This document shows, piece by piece, positions 52,864-61,985 of a stretch of 64,000 nt of DNA (within the stretch, counting starts at the first letter, position 1; the number at the start of each line of letters is the position of its first letter). This stretch comes from Candidatus Rokuibacteriota bacterium. GTDB taxonomy: Bacteria > Methylomirabilota > Methylomirabilia > Rokubacteriales > CSP1-6. The translations under genes were made by a program, and so were the position numbers. Where the stretch lies: NCBI GenBank assembly GCA_016184125.1, contig JACPDG010000061.1, forward strand, positions 1 through 64,000, given 5' to 3'. The notes under the pieces were generated by a model. It saw nothing but the letters and a program-made list of their open reading frames with translations, ran no database searches and was not told the origin of the DNA.

Positions 52864-53885
52864 CACAGCTTGCCCGTCAGCGTGGCGGTCGCGGCGGACC
52901 GGAAGCCGCGCCACGAGTTGAACGTGTGGTGGACGGCCGTCGGCTCGTACCCGCAGTGGACCATGCAGTCACGGCACTTGTCGTTGCCGCTCGCCCGCCC
53001 GTACCGCTCCCACGGCGTGGTCTCCATCAGCTCCTGGAACGTCGACGCGTAGCCTTCCTGCAGCAGGTAGCACGGACGCTGCCACCCGAAGAGGTTGTAC
53101 GTCGGGTTCCCCCACGGCGTGCACTCGAAGTCCTGCTTGCCCATGAGGAACTGCAGGAACAGCGGCGACTGGTTGAACTTCCAGCGACGGTTGGGGTGCT
53201 CGAGAATCCGCCGGAAGAGCGCGTGGGCGCGTTGCCGGCGCAGGAAGTGCTCCTGGTCGGGCGCCTTCGAGTAGCTGTAGCCCGGCGACATCATCATCCC
53301 CTCGACCCCGAGGTCCATCATGGCGTCGCAGAACGTCCGCACGCGCTCGGGGTCCACGCCGTCGAACAGGGTCGTGTTGGTCGTCACGCGGAAGCCGCGG
53401 CGGAGCGCCTCGTGGATCGCGTGGACGGCGGTGTCGAACACCCCCTCGCGGCACACGGCCTCGTCGTGCTCATCGCCCAGCCCGTCCATGTGGACGCTCA
53501 GTGACAGGTACTTCGACGGCTCGAGCACCCCCTGCGCCAGCTTGTCCTCGAGCAGGATCGCGTTGGTGCAGAGGTACACGTACGTCTTGCGCGCGACGAG
53601 CTCCTTGACCAGACGCCCGATCTCGGGGTACAGGAGTGGCTCGCCGCCGGGAATCGAGACTATCGGCGCGCCGCACTCCTCGGCCGCCGCGAGGCACTGC
53701 TCGACGGTCAGCTGGCGCTTGAGCACGTGTGCGGGGTACTGGATCTTGCCGCAGCCGGCGCACGCGAGGTTGCAGCGGAACAGCGGCTCCAGCATGAGCA
53801 CGAGCGGGTACCGTGTGCGCCCCCGGAGCCGTTGCCGGAGCACGTAGGTGGCGACGGTCCACATCTGGGACAGCGGAACGCTCAT
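52863..53885 (-). CDS. hpnH: hopanoid biosynthesis-associated radical SAM protein HpnH
   Basis: LMLEPLFRCNLACAGCGKIQYPAHVLKRQLTVEQCLAAAEECGAPIVSIPGGEPLLYPEI; CRDCMVHCGYEPTAV. Confidence 0.95.
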   Translation of the reverse strand: MSVPLSQMWTVATYVLRQRLRGRTRYPLVLMLEPLFRCNLACAGCGKIQYPAHVLKRQLTVEQCLAAAEECGAPIVSIPGGEPLLYPEIGRLVKELVARKTYVYLCTNAILLEDKLAQGVLEPSKYLSLSVHMDGLGDEHDEAVCREGVFDTAVHAIHEALRRGFRVTTNTTLFDGVDPERVRTFCDAMMDLGVEGMMMSPGYSYSKAPDQEHFLRRQRAHALFRRILEHPNRRWKFNQSPLFLQFLMGKQDFECTPWGNPTYNLFGWQRPCYLLQEGYASTFQELMETTPWERYGRASGNDKCRDCMVHCGYEPTAVHHTFNSWRGFRSAATATLTGKL

Positions 53886-54766
53886 GCGCGCTGTACTCCC
53901 CGCCCGCCGAGCGCGAGCCGGAGCTCGGCGGTGTGGTTCACGTGACGGAGCCCGATGGCGAGCACACCGTGGAGGGCCAACCCCACCGCGGCGAGCAGCC
54001 ATTCACCGATCCACATGGTCACGACGAGGTTGAAAGCGGCCACCGCGTAGTATAGCGCGACCCCTCCGGCAGGCTGTCGGCCGTACCGGTCGCGCGCGGC
54101 CGAACTCGTGAACGAATCGGGTGGTCGAGGAGCGCCCCGGCTTCGCCGGGGCGCTCCGAGCGCGGGGCCGGGGGAGTACGAGGGGGGCGTGAGCCCCCTT
54201 CGTACGAGTGTCGGGGGCATCGATAGTCCCCCCATGAGGTCGAGCGCGAGGTAGCCACCCACTGCGAGCGTGCCGACGACCCACCAGCCCGCGAAGTTCG
54301 AGAGCGGGACGCCGAAATACACGCCTCCGTCCGGGTAGTAGAAGATCCGGCCGAGGAACCAGCGGTCACCGCGCACCGCGAGCGGGTCGATCACGACGTC
54401 GAGCAGCATCATGAGCGCGCCGGCGAGGACCGCGACCGCCGGCGCGGGGACGTGCCGGCCGCCGAGCGCCACCCGGGCCAGGCAGAACGCCGCGTACGCC
54501 AGGAAGGCGAAGGAGAGCGAGTCCATGAACGGGACGTTCGCGATGAAGAGCTCCTGACCGCGGGTCGATCCGGTGTAGTGGTACAGCCCGAACGGGATCC
54601 CGACGCGCGTCGACGAGAACTCCGCCAGCCACGCGAGCGGCCACGCCCACGCCGCGAACACGAGCGTGCGGCGCCACCCGACGTCGCGGGAGGCGACGGC
54701 GACGAACGCCGCCAGGAAGCCGAACACGTAGGGCCGGAGCAGGAGCGTGCCGAGGGCGAGGTCCAT
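53882..54766 (-). CDS. CruF-like carotenoid biosynthesis protein (DUF422) carrying an in-frame repeat-encoded insertion
   Basis: MDLALGTLLLRPYVFGFLAAFVAVASRDVGWRRTLVFAAWAWPLAWLAEFSSTRVGIPFGLYHYTGST...FGVPLSNFAGWWVVG; ORF stays open through R10. Confidence 0.8.
   Translation of the reverse strand: MDLALGTLLLRPYVFGFLAAFVAVASRDVGWRRTLVFAAWAWPLAWLAEFSSTRVGIPFGLYHYTGSTRGQELFIANVPFMDSLSFAFLAYAAFCLARVALGGRHVPAPAVAVLAGALMMLLDVVIDPLAVRGDRWFLGRIFYYPDGGVYFGVPLSNFAGWWVVGTLAVGGYLALDLMGGLSMPPTLVRRGLTPPSYSPGPALGAPRRSRGAPRPPDSFTSSAARDRYGRQPAGGVALYYAVAAFNLVVTMWIGEWLLAAVGLALHGVLAIGLRHVNHTAELRLALGGRGVQRA
54107..54235 (+). repeat. interspersed palindromic repeat R10 (type B end), inside a CDS
   Basis: GTGAACGAATCGGGTGGTCGAGGAGCGCCCCGGCTTCGCCGGGGCGCTCCGAGCGCGGGGCCGGGGGAGTACGAGGGGGGCGTGAGCCCCCTTCGTACGAGTGTCGGGGGCATCGATAGTCCCCCCAT; reverse complement matches R3. 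Confidence 0.92.
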
Positions 54767-54803
54767 GGTCGTGGCCGCCGCGGGCATGGTACCATCACGG
54801 ACC

Positions 54804-56705
54804 GTGACCGGCCTCGACTCGGCCATCTCTCGCGCCCAGGCCCGTCTGCTCTCACTGCAGCGTCCCGACGGTCACTGGATCGGCGAGCTCGAAGCCGACG
54901 TCACCATCACCTCCGAGTACCTCCTGCTCTGCCACCTCATCGATCGGGTCAACCACGACCGCGAGCGGCGTGCGGTGCGCTACCTGCGCCGCCGGCAGCT
55001 CCCGGACGGCGGCTGGAACCTCTTCGAAGGCGGTCCGGCGAACCTGTCGGCCACGATCAAGGTGTACTTCGCGATGAAGATGGCCGGCGTCCCGGTGGAC
55101 GATCCCGCGATGCGGCGGGCGTGCGACGCGATTCGCGCCACGGGTGGGCCGCCGAAGGCGAACGTGTTCACGAAGATCCAGCTGGCGCTCTTCGGCGAGT
55201 ACGACTGGAACGGCGTGCCGGCCATGCCGATCGAGATCATGCTGATCCCGCGCCCGTTCTTCCTGTTCAACATCTACGAGATCTCGTACTGGTCGCGCAC
55301 GGTCCTCGTGCCGCTGCTCGTCATCATGGACCGCAAGCCGATCACGTGGCTGCCGCCGCACCTGTCGCTCGACGAGCTCTGGCCCGTGCCCCGCGAGCAG
55401 GCGAGCCTCAGGTTCCCGCGGATGCCGGACCCGTTCACCTGGCGGGGCCTCTTCTGGAAGAGCTTCTTCATCGGCGTCGACGACGGCCTCAAGATCTGGG
55501 AGCGCTTCTCCCCGCGCCCCGGCCGGAAGCTCGCCGTCGAGACGGCGCGACGCTGGCTCGAGGAGCGCCTCGCCCTCCCCGGCGGCCTCGGCGGCATCTA
55601 TCCCGCGATGGCCAACTCCATCCTCGCCATGCGGCTCCTCGGGTATCCTGACGACCATCCGCTCGTCATGGGACAGATCAAGGAGATCGAGGCGCTCGCC
55701 GTCGAGAGCGACGACGAGGTCCACTACCAGCCGTGCGCCTCACCGATCTGGGACACGGCGCTGGCGATGAACGCGCTCGCCGAGAGCGGCCTCCCGGCGC
55801 ACCACGAGGCGCTGCGCCGTGGCGCGGAGTGGCTGCTCGAGAAGCAGATCCTCGTCCCGGGGGACTGGCAGAAGAAGCGCCCGCACGTGCAGCCCGGCGG
55901 GTGGGCCTTCCAGTACTTCGACGACTACTACCCCGACCTCGACGACACCGGGATGGTGCTGATGGCGCTCGAGAAGGTCCGCGGTCTCGAGGCGAACCGG
56001 GTGCGCCTGGCGAAAGAGCGGGGGCTCGGCTGGTTCCTCGGGATGCAGTGCGAGGGCGGCGGGTGGGCGTCGTTCGACGCCGACAACGCGCGGATGTACC
56101 TCAACCACATCCCGTTCGCGGACCACGGCGCGCTGCTCGACCCGCCGACCGAGGACGTGACGGGGCGCGGGCTCGAGCTGCTGGGGACGTTCGGGTATGG
56201 CCCGGAGTTCGAGCCGGCGGAGCGCGCGCTGCACTTCATTAGGCGAACGCAGCGCCACGACGGGCCCTGGTACGGCCGCTGGGGCGTGAACTACGTCTAC
56301 GGCACGTGGTCGGTCCTCCGCGGTCTCGGCGCCCTCGGGGTCGATCCGCGTCACGAGTACATCCAGCGCGCCATCCGGTGGCTGCTCCGGGTGCAGAACG
56401 AGGACGGAGGGTGGGGCGAGACGTGCGAGAGCTATGACGACCCCGCGCTCGCCGGGCGCGGGGCCTCGATCCCGAGCCAGACGGCGTGGGCGCTCCTCGG
56501 GCTCTTCGCCGTCGGCCACACCCGCGGCGACGCCGTCGAGCGGGGCATCGAGTACCTGATCCGGACGCAGAGCGCTGACGGCGCCTGGGACGATGCGTAC
56601 TGGAACGGGACGGGGTTCCCCCGGGTCTTCATGCTCAAGTACCACCTCTACGCCAAGTACTTCCCCCTGTGGGCGCTGGGAGTCTACCGCCGCTCCCTCG
56701 AATGA
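54804..56705 (+). CDS. shc: squalene-hopene cyclase
   Basis: QRPDGHWIGELEADVTITSEYLLLCHL...DGGWNLFEGGPANLSATIKVYFAMK...PDLDDTGMVL...QNEDGGWGETCESYDDP QW-type repeats. Confidence 0.96.
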   Translation: MTGLDSAISRAQARLLSLQRPDGHWIGELEADVTITSEYLLLCHLIDRVNHDRERRAVRYLRRRQLPDGGWNLFEGGPANLSATIKVYFAMKMAGVPVDDPAMRRACDAIRATGGPPKANVFTKIQLALFGEYDWNGVPAMPIEIMLIPRPFFLFNIYEISYWSRTVLVPLLVIMDRKPITWLPPHLSLDELWPVPREQASLRFPRMPDPFTWRGLFWKSFFIGVDDGLKIWERFSPRPGRKLAVETARRWLEERLALPGGLGGIYPAMANSILAMRLLGYPDDHPLVMGQIKEIEALAVESDDEVHYQPCASPIWDTALAMNALAESGLPAHHEALRRGAEWLLEKQILVPGDWQKKRPHVQPGGWAFQYFDDYYPDLDDTGMVLMALEKVRGLEANRVRLAKERGLGWFLGMQCEGGGWASFDADNARMYLNHIPFADHGALLDPPTEDVTGRGLELLGTFGYGPEFEPAERALHFIRRTQRHDGPWYGRWGVNYVYGTWSVLRGLGALGVDPRHEYIQRAIRWLLRVQNEDGGWGETCESYDDPALAGRGASIPSQTAWALLGLFAVGHTRGDAVERGIEYLIRTQSADGAWDDAYWNGTGFPRVFMLKYHLYAKYFPLWALGVYRRSLE

Positions 56706-57493
56706 CCGCCTGGGTCGATCCGGTCCTCCGCCTCGTGGAGGCCCTCGGCGCCGCCGTCCTCTCGATCGTCGACGCGCTCGGACGGTTCGGGGCGTTCCTG
56801 GGTCACGCGATCGCGGTCATGCTGACGCCGCCGTTCAAGGCGCGCGCGCTCGTCGACCGCATCCACTACATCGGCTTCCGCTCGCTGCTCATCATCCTGC
56901 TGACCGGCGCGTTCACCGGCATGGTGCTCGGCCTGCAGATCTTCCTCGTGCTGTCGCGGTTCGGATCGGAGGCGTTCCTCGGTCCGGCGGTCGCGCTGTC
57001 GATCATCCGGGAGCTCGGCCCCGTGCTCGCGGCCCTCATGGTCACGGGGCGCGCCGGATCGGCGCTCACCGCGGAGATCGGGATCATGCGGATCACCGAG
57101 CAGATCGACGCGCTCACGGTGATGGCGCTCAACCCGGTCCGCTACCTCGTGGTGCCGTCCATCCTCGCCGGGCTGATCACCTTCCCGCTGATGACGGCGC
57201 TCTTCGACGTGGTCGGCATCTTCGGCGGCTACCTCGTCGGCGTGCAGCTCCTCGGGCTGTCGGAGGGCACGTACTTCGGCGAGATGGAGACGTTCGTCCG
57301 GATGGACGACATCATGACGGGCTTCTGGAAGTCGCTCTCGTTCGGTGTGATCGTGACCTGGGTGTGCACCTACAAGGGCTTCAACGTCGGCCACGGCGCC
57401 GAGGGCGTCGCCCGCGCGACGACGCAGGCGGTCGTGCTGTCGTCGGTGCTGATCCTCGTCTGGGACTACTTCATGGGCTCCGTCCTGCCCTGA
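56702..57493 (+). CDS. mlaE: Mla/MCE-type ABC transporter permease
   Basis: FTGMVLGLQIFLVLSRFGSEAFLGPAVALSIIRELGPVLAALMVTGRAGSALTAEIGIMRITEQIDAL. Confidence 0.95.
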   Translation: MTAWVDPVLRLVEALGAAVLSIVDALGRFGAFLGHAIAVMLTPPFKARALVDRIHYIGFRSLLIILLTGAFTGMVLGLQIFLVLSRFGSEAFLGPAVALSIIRELGPVLAALMVTGRAGSALTAEIGIMRITEQIDALTVMALNPVRYLVVPSILAGLITFPLMTALFDVVGIFGGYLVGVQLLGLSEGTYFGEMETFVRMDDIMTGFWKSLSFGVIVTWVCTYKGFNVGHGAEGVARATTQAVVLSSVLILVWDYFMGSVLP

Positions 57494-57502
57494 CGGCGCC
57501 CG

Positions 57503-58234
57503 ATGATCGAGGTCAAGGGGCTCCGGAAATCGTTCGGGCGCCAGCAGGTGCTGCGCGGTGTCGACCTGCGCGTCCCGACCGGTTCGATCACGATCATCAT
57601 CGGGCGCAGCGGCGGCGGGAAGTCGGTGCTCCTGAAGCACCTCATCGGGCTCCTCCGCCCGGACGCCGGACAGGTGCTGGTCGACGGCGTCGACGCCACC
57701 GCGATGCGCGGCAAGGGCCTCGACGACCTGCGCCAGCGCTACGGCGTCGTGTTCCAGGGCGGGGCGCTCTTCGACTCGATGACCTGCGCCGGGAACGTCG
57801 CGTTCCCGCTCCGCGAGAAGTCGAAGCTGCCGCGCGCGGCCGTGGCCGAACGCGTGCGTGCCGCGCTCGCCCAGGTCGGGCTCGAGGGCGCCGGCGACAA
57901 GTACCCCGCGGAGATCTCCGGCGGCATGCGCAAGCGCGTCGCGATCGCGCGGGCGCTCGTGACCGAGCCCGACATCATCTTCTTCGACGAGCCGACGACC
58001 GGGCTCGACCCGATCCTCGTCAACACCATCCACGGCCTGATCCGCGAGCTGCACGCCCGGTACCGCTTCACGGCGCTGATCGTCAGCCACGAGATTCCCG
58101 AGATCTTCGAGATCGCAGATACCGTCGCCATGCTCGCCGACGGCCGGATCGTGGAGAGCGGCTCCCCGGCCATGATCCAGGAATCGTCGAACCCGGTCGT
58201 CCGGCAGTTCATCCGTGGCGAGCCGGAGGCGTGA
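57503..58234 (+). CDS. mlaF: Mla-type ABC transporter ATP-binding protein
   Basis: GRSGGGKSVLLKHLIGLL; ISGGMRKRVAIARALVTEPDIIFFDEPTTGLDPI. Confidence 0.95.
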   Translation: MIEVKGLRKSFGRQQVLRGVDLRVPTGSITIIIGRSGGGKSVLLKHLIGLLRPDAGQVLVDGVDATAMRGKGLDDLRQRYGVVFQGGALFDSMTCAGNVAFPLREKSKLPRAAVAERVRAALAQVGLEGAGDKYPAEISGGMRKRVAIARALVTEPDIIFFDEPTTGLDPILVNTIHGLIRELHARYRFTALIVSHEIPEIFEIADTVAMLADGRIVESGSPAMIQESSNPVVRQFIRGEPEA

Positions 58235-58273
58235 GCGGCGCCCTCGGCCCTGGCACCCGAAGGAGGACGTTCG

Positions 58274-58714
58274 ATGGAGCGCTCAAAGCTGAACCTGGCG
58301 GTCGGGATGTTCGTGATCCTGGGCGTCTTGGCATTGGGATACCTTTCCATTAGACTCGGTCGCGTATCTCTGTTCGGCGGCGGCGGCTATCTCGTCACGG
58401 CCGACTTTCCCTCCATCGGCGGCCTCAAGGAGGGGTCCGGCGTCGAGATCGCCGGGGTGCAGATCGGGCGCGTGGAAGGCATCGGGCTCGCCGACTACCA
58501 GGCCCGCGTGACACTGCGCATCAGCCAGAACGTGAAGCTGCAGGAGGACTCGATCGCCTCGATCAAGACCAAGGGCCTGATCGGCGAGAAGTACATCCGG
58601 ATCAGCCCCGGTGGCTCCGACCGGATCATCCCGCCGAACGGCAAGCTCCGGGAGGTCGAGGCGCCCGTGGATTTCGAGGAGCTCCTGTCGAAGTACATCT
58701 TCGGAAAGGTGTGA
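58274..58714 (+). CDS. mlaD: MCE-family outer membrane lipid asymmetry protein MlaD
   Basis: KLNLAVGMFVILGVLALGYLSIRLG...FPSIGGLKEGSGVEIAGVQIGRVEGI. Confidence 0.94.
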   Translation: MERSKLNLAVGMFVILGVLALGYLSIRLGRVSLFGGGGYLVTADFPSIGGLKEGSGVEIAGVQIGRVEGIGLADYQARVTLRISQNVKLQEDSIASIKTKGLIGEKYIRISPGGSDRIIPPNGKLREVEAPVDFEELLSKYIFGKV

Positions 58715-58848
58715 GCCTCTCCACGGACTGACGGACTGGACGTACCCCGGGCCTTCGATCACGGGGTGGCGCTCCAGGAACTTCTCGTCGATCCCGACGC
58801 CGATGCCGGGCGCGTCGAGCGGTCGCACGCAGCCGTCCTCGCCGATCG
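58689..58848 (+). repeat. ~160 bp direct repeat copy A (mlaD 3' end plus downstream enolase-family 3' end)
   Basis: CGAAGTACATCTTCGGAAAGGTGTGAGCCTCTCCACGGACTG...CGCAGCCGTCCTCGCCGATCG; paired with 59526..59686. Confidence 0.95.
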
Positions 58849-58853
58849 GCGCC

Positions 58854-59186
58854 CTACTCTCCGTACATTTCGGTGATGAGCCGGCGAACCCGGGCCGCGA
58901 GCGATGGTGCAAGCCGGTCGACTCGCCGGCTGAGACGCTCCTTGCTGACCGTCCGGATCTGGTCCACGGCGATCTCCGCCCTCCGACTCGCGCACACGCA
59001 CTGGATGCGGCTGCGCCAGCGGGGGTGAAGTCGGGTGGTGAGAGGGCACACGACGACGATATCGAGGTACCGGTTCATCGCGTCCAGGCTTACCACGACC
59101 ACGGGCCGCGTCTTGGCGATCTCACGGCCACGGGTCGGATCGAGGTCGGCCAGATAGATGCCGTACCGCTCGATCGCCTGGCTCAC
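58854..59186 (-). CDS. MazF/PemK-family toxin
   Basis: RYGIYLADLDPTRGREIAKTRPVVVVSLDAMNRYLDIVVVCPLTTRLHPRWRSRIQC...AEIAVDQIRTVSKERL. Confidence 0.93.
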   Translation of the reverse strand: MSQAIERYGIYLADLDPTRGREIAKTRPVVVVSLDAMNRYLDIVVVCPLTTRLHPRWRSRIQCVCASRRAEIAVDQIRTVSKERLSRRVDRLAPSLAARVRRLITEMYGE

Positions 59187-59473
59187 CAGGGTTCTTTGTC
59201 GAGGCCGTCGTTCAGGGTCGCGTCGAGGTCGCTCCAGTCCTCGCGTTCGTGAGCCATGGCCTTGAAGGTGTCCTCCCAGGAGAGCCGCCGGTCACGCTTG
59301 CTTCGAAGCAGGAGCCCGTCCTCCCGCTCCTCGACGACCACGGCGTCCCGGATGGCGTATTTGTCGAGGACGCCTTTGGGGAGGCGCACGCCGCGAGAGT
59401 TCCCGACCGGGACAACCTTGAGCTCTAGCGGCTGAGTGCTTCGTCGCCTCCGTGCCGTTCCACGGCGAGCCAT
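59183..59473 (-). CDS. AbrB/MazE-type antitoxin
   Basis: KVVPVGNSRGVRLPKGVLDKYAIRDAVVVEEREDGLLLRS; overlaps toxin by 4 nt. Confidence 0.9.
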   Translation of the reverse strand: MARRGTARRRRSTQPLELKVVPVGNSRGVRLPKGVLDKYAIRDAVVVEEREDGLLLRSKRDRRLSWEDTFKAMAHEREDWSDLDATLNDGLDKEPW

Positions 59474-59525
59474 AATGTAATTACTGTACGCACGCGCCGA
59501 GGTCGCGTCAACGCGACCTTCGAAG

Positions 59526-59686
59526 CGAAGTACATCTTCGGAAAGGTGTGAGTCTCTCCACGGACTGAACGGATTAGACGTACCCCGGGCCTTCGATCAC
59601 GGGGTGGCGCTCCAGGAACTTCTCGTCGATCTCGACGCCGATGCCAGGCGCGTCCAGCGGTCGCACGCAGCCGTCCTCGCCGATCG
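59526..59686 (+). repeat. ~160 bp direct repeat copy B
   Basis: CGAAGTACATCTTCGGAAAGGTGTGAGTCTCTCCACGGACTGAACGGATTAGACGTACCCCGGG...; a few substitutions and one indel vs copy A. Confidence 0.95.
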
Positions 59687-60713
59687 CGCAGGGCTTCGAT
59701 CCGAGCTCGTCGCGAAACAGGTTGAGCTTCGAGACATCGGCTTCGAAGTACCCGCCGTTGTCGATCGCGGCCAGGACATGAATCGACGCCGCCATGCTGA
59801 GCCCCGTCATCGACGTGTGCGGGTTGATGGAGAGCTTCCACGTGGACGCGAGCGCCGCGATCCGGAGCACCTCGGTGATGCCACCGGCCTTCGAGAGATC
59901 TGGCTGCAGCACGGTGATGACGCGGTCCTCGATGACGCGCGAGAACTCGAAGCGCGTGTAGTGGTTCTCGCCGGCTGCGAGCGGCACGCGGCCGAAGGTC
60001 GCGGCGAACGCATAGCTGCGGTGGTCGTGCGGCGGGAAAGGCTCTTCCAACCAGCCGACGCCGTGGGCGTCGAGCCCGGGGATAGCGCGCCGCGCGTCGG
60101 CGACCGTGTACCCGGTGTTCGCGTCGGTCAGGATCGCGAGCTCGTCGCCGAACGCCTTGCGGACGGCGGCGACCCGCTCGAGGTCGCGCGACGGCGTGTC
60201 GCCGATGCGCAGCTTCACCGCGCGGTAGCCCGCGTCGATGTGCACGCGCGCCTCGTCGACGAGCGCCGTCGGGTCCTGATAGCCGAGCGAGACACCGCCG
60301 GCGTATGCCGGGATCGGTCGCGACGTCCCGCCGAGGAGCCGGTAGAGCGGCCAGCGGACCGCCTTCCCGCGAATGTCCCACAGCGCCATGTCGACGCCGC
60401 TGAGCCCGATCGACGTCGCAGCCCCCATGCCGTGACTGCCGAGCTGCATCTTGTAGACGCGCGCCCACACACCGACGACGTCGGTGGCTTCCATGCCGAG
60501 CACGAGCTGACGGAGTGTCGTGTTGATGTTGTGCGCGACCGCACCGGGCGAGCGGCCATGGTGCGCTTCACCCCAGCCGACGAGCCCTTCGTCGGTCGTA
60601 ACCTTGACGAGGACCGCGTCGCGCTTCACTGCTCGACCGATGCCGAGCGTGACGCTCGCCTCCGGCGGAACGGGAAACGATGTGGGGTAGGCGCGCACAT
60701 CGACAATCTTCAT
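59574..60713 (-). CDS. mandelate racemase/muconate lactonizing enzyme family protein
   Basis: MKIVDVRAYPTSFPVP...GSHGMGAATSIGLSGVDMALWDIRGKAVRWPLYRLLGG...VKLRIGD...LTDANTGYTVADA. Confidence 0.92.
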   Translation of the reverse strand: MKIVDVRAYPTSFPVPPEASVTLGIGRAVKRDAVLVKVTTDEGLVGWGEAHHGRSPGAVAHNINTTLRQLVLGMEATDVVGVWARVYKMQLGSHGMGAATSIGLSGVDMALWDIRGKAVRWPLYRLLGGTSRPIPAYAGGVSLGYQDPTALVDEARVHIDAGYRAVKLRIGDTPSRDLERVAAVRKAFGDELAILTDANTGYTVADARRAIPGLDAHGVGWLEEPFPPHDHRSYAFAATFGRVPLAAGENHYTRFEFSRVIEDRVITVLQPDLSKAGGITEVLRIAALASTWKLSINPHTSMTGLSMAASIHVLAAIDNGGYFEADVSKLNLFRDELGSKPCAIGEDGCVRPLDAPGIGVEIDEKFLERHPVIEGPGYV

Positions 60714-61104
60714 GGTCTCCTCCAGGATGCTCTCGGGGAGGCGCGCCAGCGCGGCGCGCCGTCCGGCGTTCCGCTATGATGCCCGATGCGCGCGCCCTGT
60801 GCGATCCTCATCGCCGCTCTGCGTCCTGCGGGTTCGTCGTGCACGCATCGATTTCTCCGGGCACGGCCGCGCCGCTGCTTGGCCTGTCCGCCTATGCAGG
60901 GCCATTCACTCAAATCGAATGGTTTGGGTGCGTCAGTACGAGGAGTTGCGGCAACTGCTCGACGACTTAGTCGATGTCCAGGAAGATGCATGGCAAGGGC
61001 GGCTCACGGGTCGAGGATTCTTGAGAGCCGGACCCGAGTCGCCGAGCCTCGGATGGCGACGCGTATAATGCGCCGGGTCTGGGGACGCTCGCCGCGAGGA
61101 AAGA

Positions 61105-61497
61105 TCACGAGCGTCGAAGGCGCGGCCCTTCTGGGACAGCGTCCGGCCGCTCTTCGAACGCTACGATCTCTTGCTCACGCCGACGACGTCGGTCCCTGCG
61201 TTTCCAGTCGGACGGCTCAATCCGGAGGCCTATCCGCAGCACCGCCGGGACTGGTTCGCGTGGGCGTCGTTCACCTATCCGTTCAACTTCACGGGACAGC
61301 CCGCCGCGTCCGTGCCGGCCGGTTTCACCCCGGCGGGTCTGCCGGTGGGCTTGCAGATCGCCGGTCGCCGCTTCGCGGACGTCGCCGTGCTTCAGGCGTC
61401 GGCCGCATTCGAGGCGGCGCGCCCCTGGATCGACCGTCGCCCGGCCTCCAGTTCCTCCGCGTCGGCGGTGCCTTCGCGCGTGCCTCTTGGCCCGTGA
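61105..61497 (+). pseudogene. C-terminal fragment of amidase
   Basis: RYDLLLTPTTSVPAFPVGRLNPEAYPQHRRDWFAWASFTYPFNFTGQPAASVPAGFTPAGLPVGLQIAGRRFADVAVLQASAAFEAARPW. Confidence 0.8.
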
Positions 61498-61605
61498 ACG
61501 AATCCGATGATCGAGCCGCGCCCCGGGTCCCACGGGTGCGTCCGCGCACCCCCCGGGGCGCGTGCGGGCGCTCGGGGGGCTTGGGGGGCATCGATAGTCC
61601 CCCCA
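61493..61605 (+). repeat. interspersed palindromic repeat R11 (type B end)
   Basis: GTGAACGAATCCGATGATCGAGCCGCGCCCCGGGTCCCACGGGTGCGTCCGCGCACCCCCCGGGGCGCGTGCGGGCGCTCGGGGGGCTTGGGGGGCATCGATAGTCCCCCCAT; very close to R5. Confidence 0.92.
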
Positions 61606-61614
61606 TGTTCTCTG

Positions 61615-61985
61615 TTGACGGAGGCCTGATCGTGTCGAGGACGCGCGCCAGTGCCTGGACGCCGTTCTCCAGTTCTTGCTCCGAGAAAGCGCCGAACCCG
61701 AAGACGAGGCCCGCTGGCCTGGGCGTCTCGATGCAGTAGCGCGACACGTTCGGGACCTGAATGCCCGCGCGTGCAGCCTGCAGCGACACCTCGCGGTCCT
61801 CCAATCCCTGCGCGAGCCACCCGATCGTCTGCAGTCCCGCCTCTGCGCGTTCGATCTCGACGGCGCCGCGCAGCCACTTCTGCGAGTAGTGCACCAGGAC
61901 CTCCATCCGCGACTTGTACACGTCTCGCATGCGTCGGACGTGACGACCGAGGTGCCCCTCGAGGATGAACTTCGCGAGCACCTGG
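61615..61985 (-). pseudogene. C-terminal fragment of PLP-dependent aminotransferase (MocR/PdxR-type)
   Basis: QVLAKFILEGHLGRHVRRMRDVYKSRMEVLVHYSQKWLRG...GFGAFSEQELENGVQALARVL. Confidence 0.7.

Noticed and set aside
54785-54796. Short palindrome ATGGTACCAT between divergent cruF-like and shc genes as an operator
   Set aside because: Only 10 bp and partly overlapping possible start codons; too short to support without comparative data.
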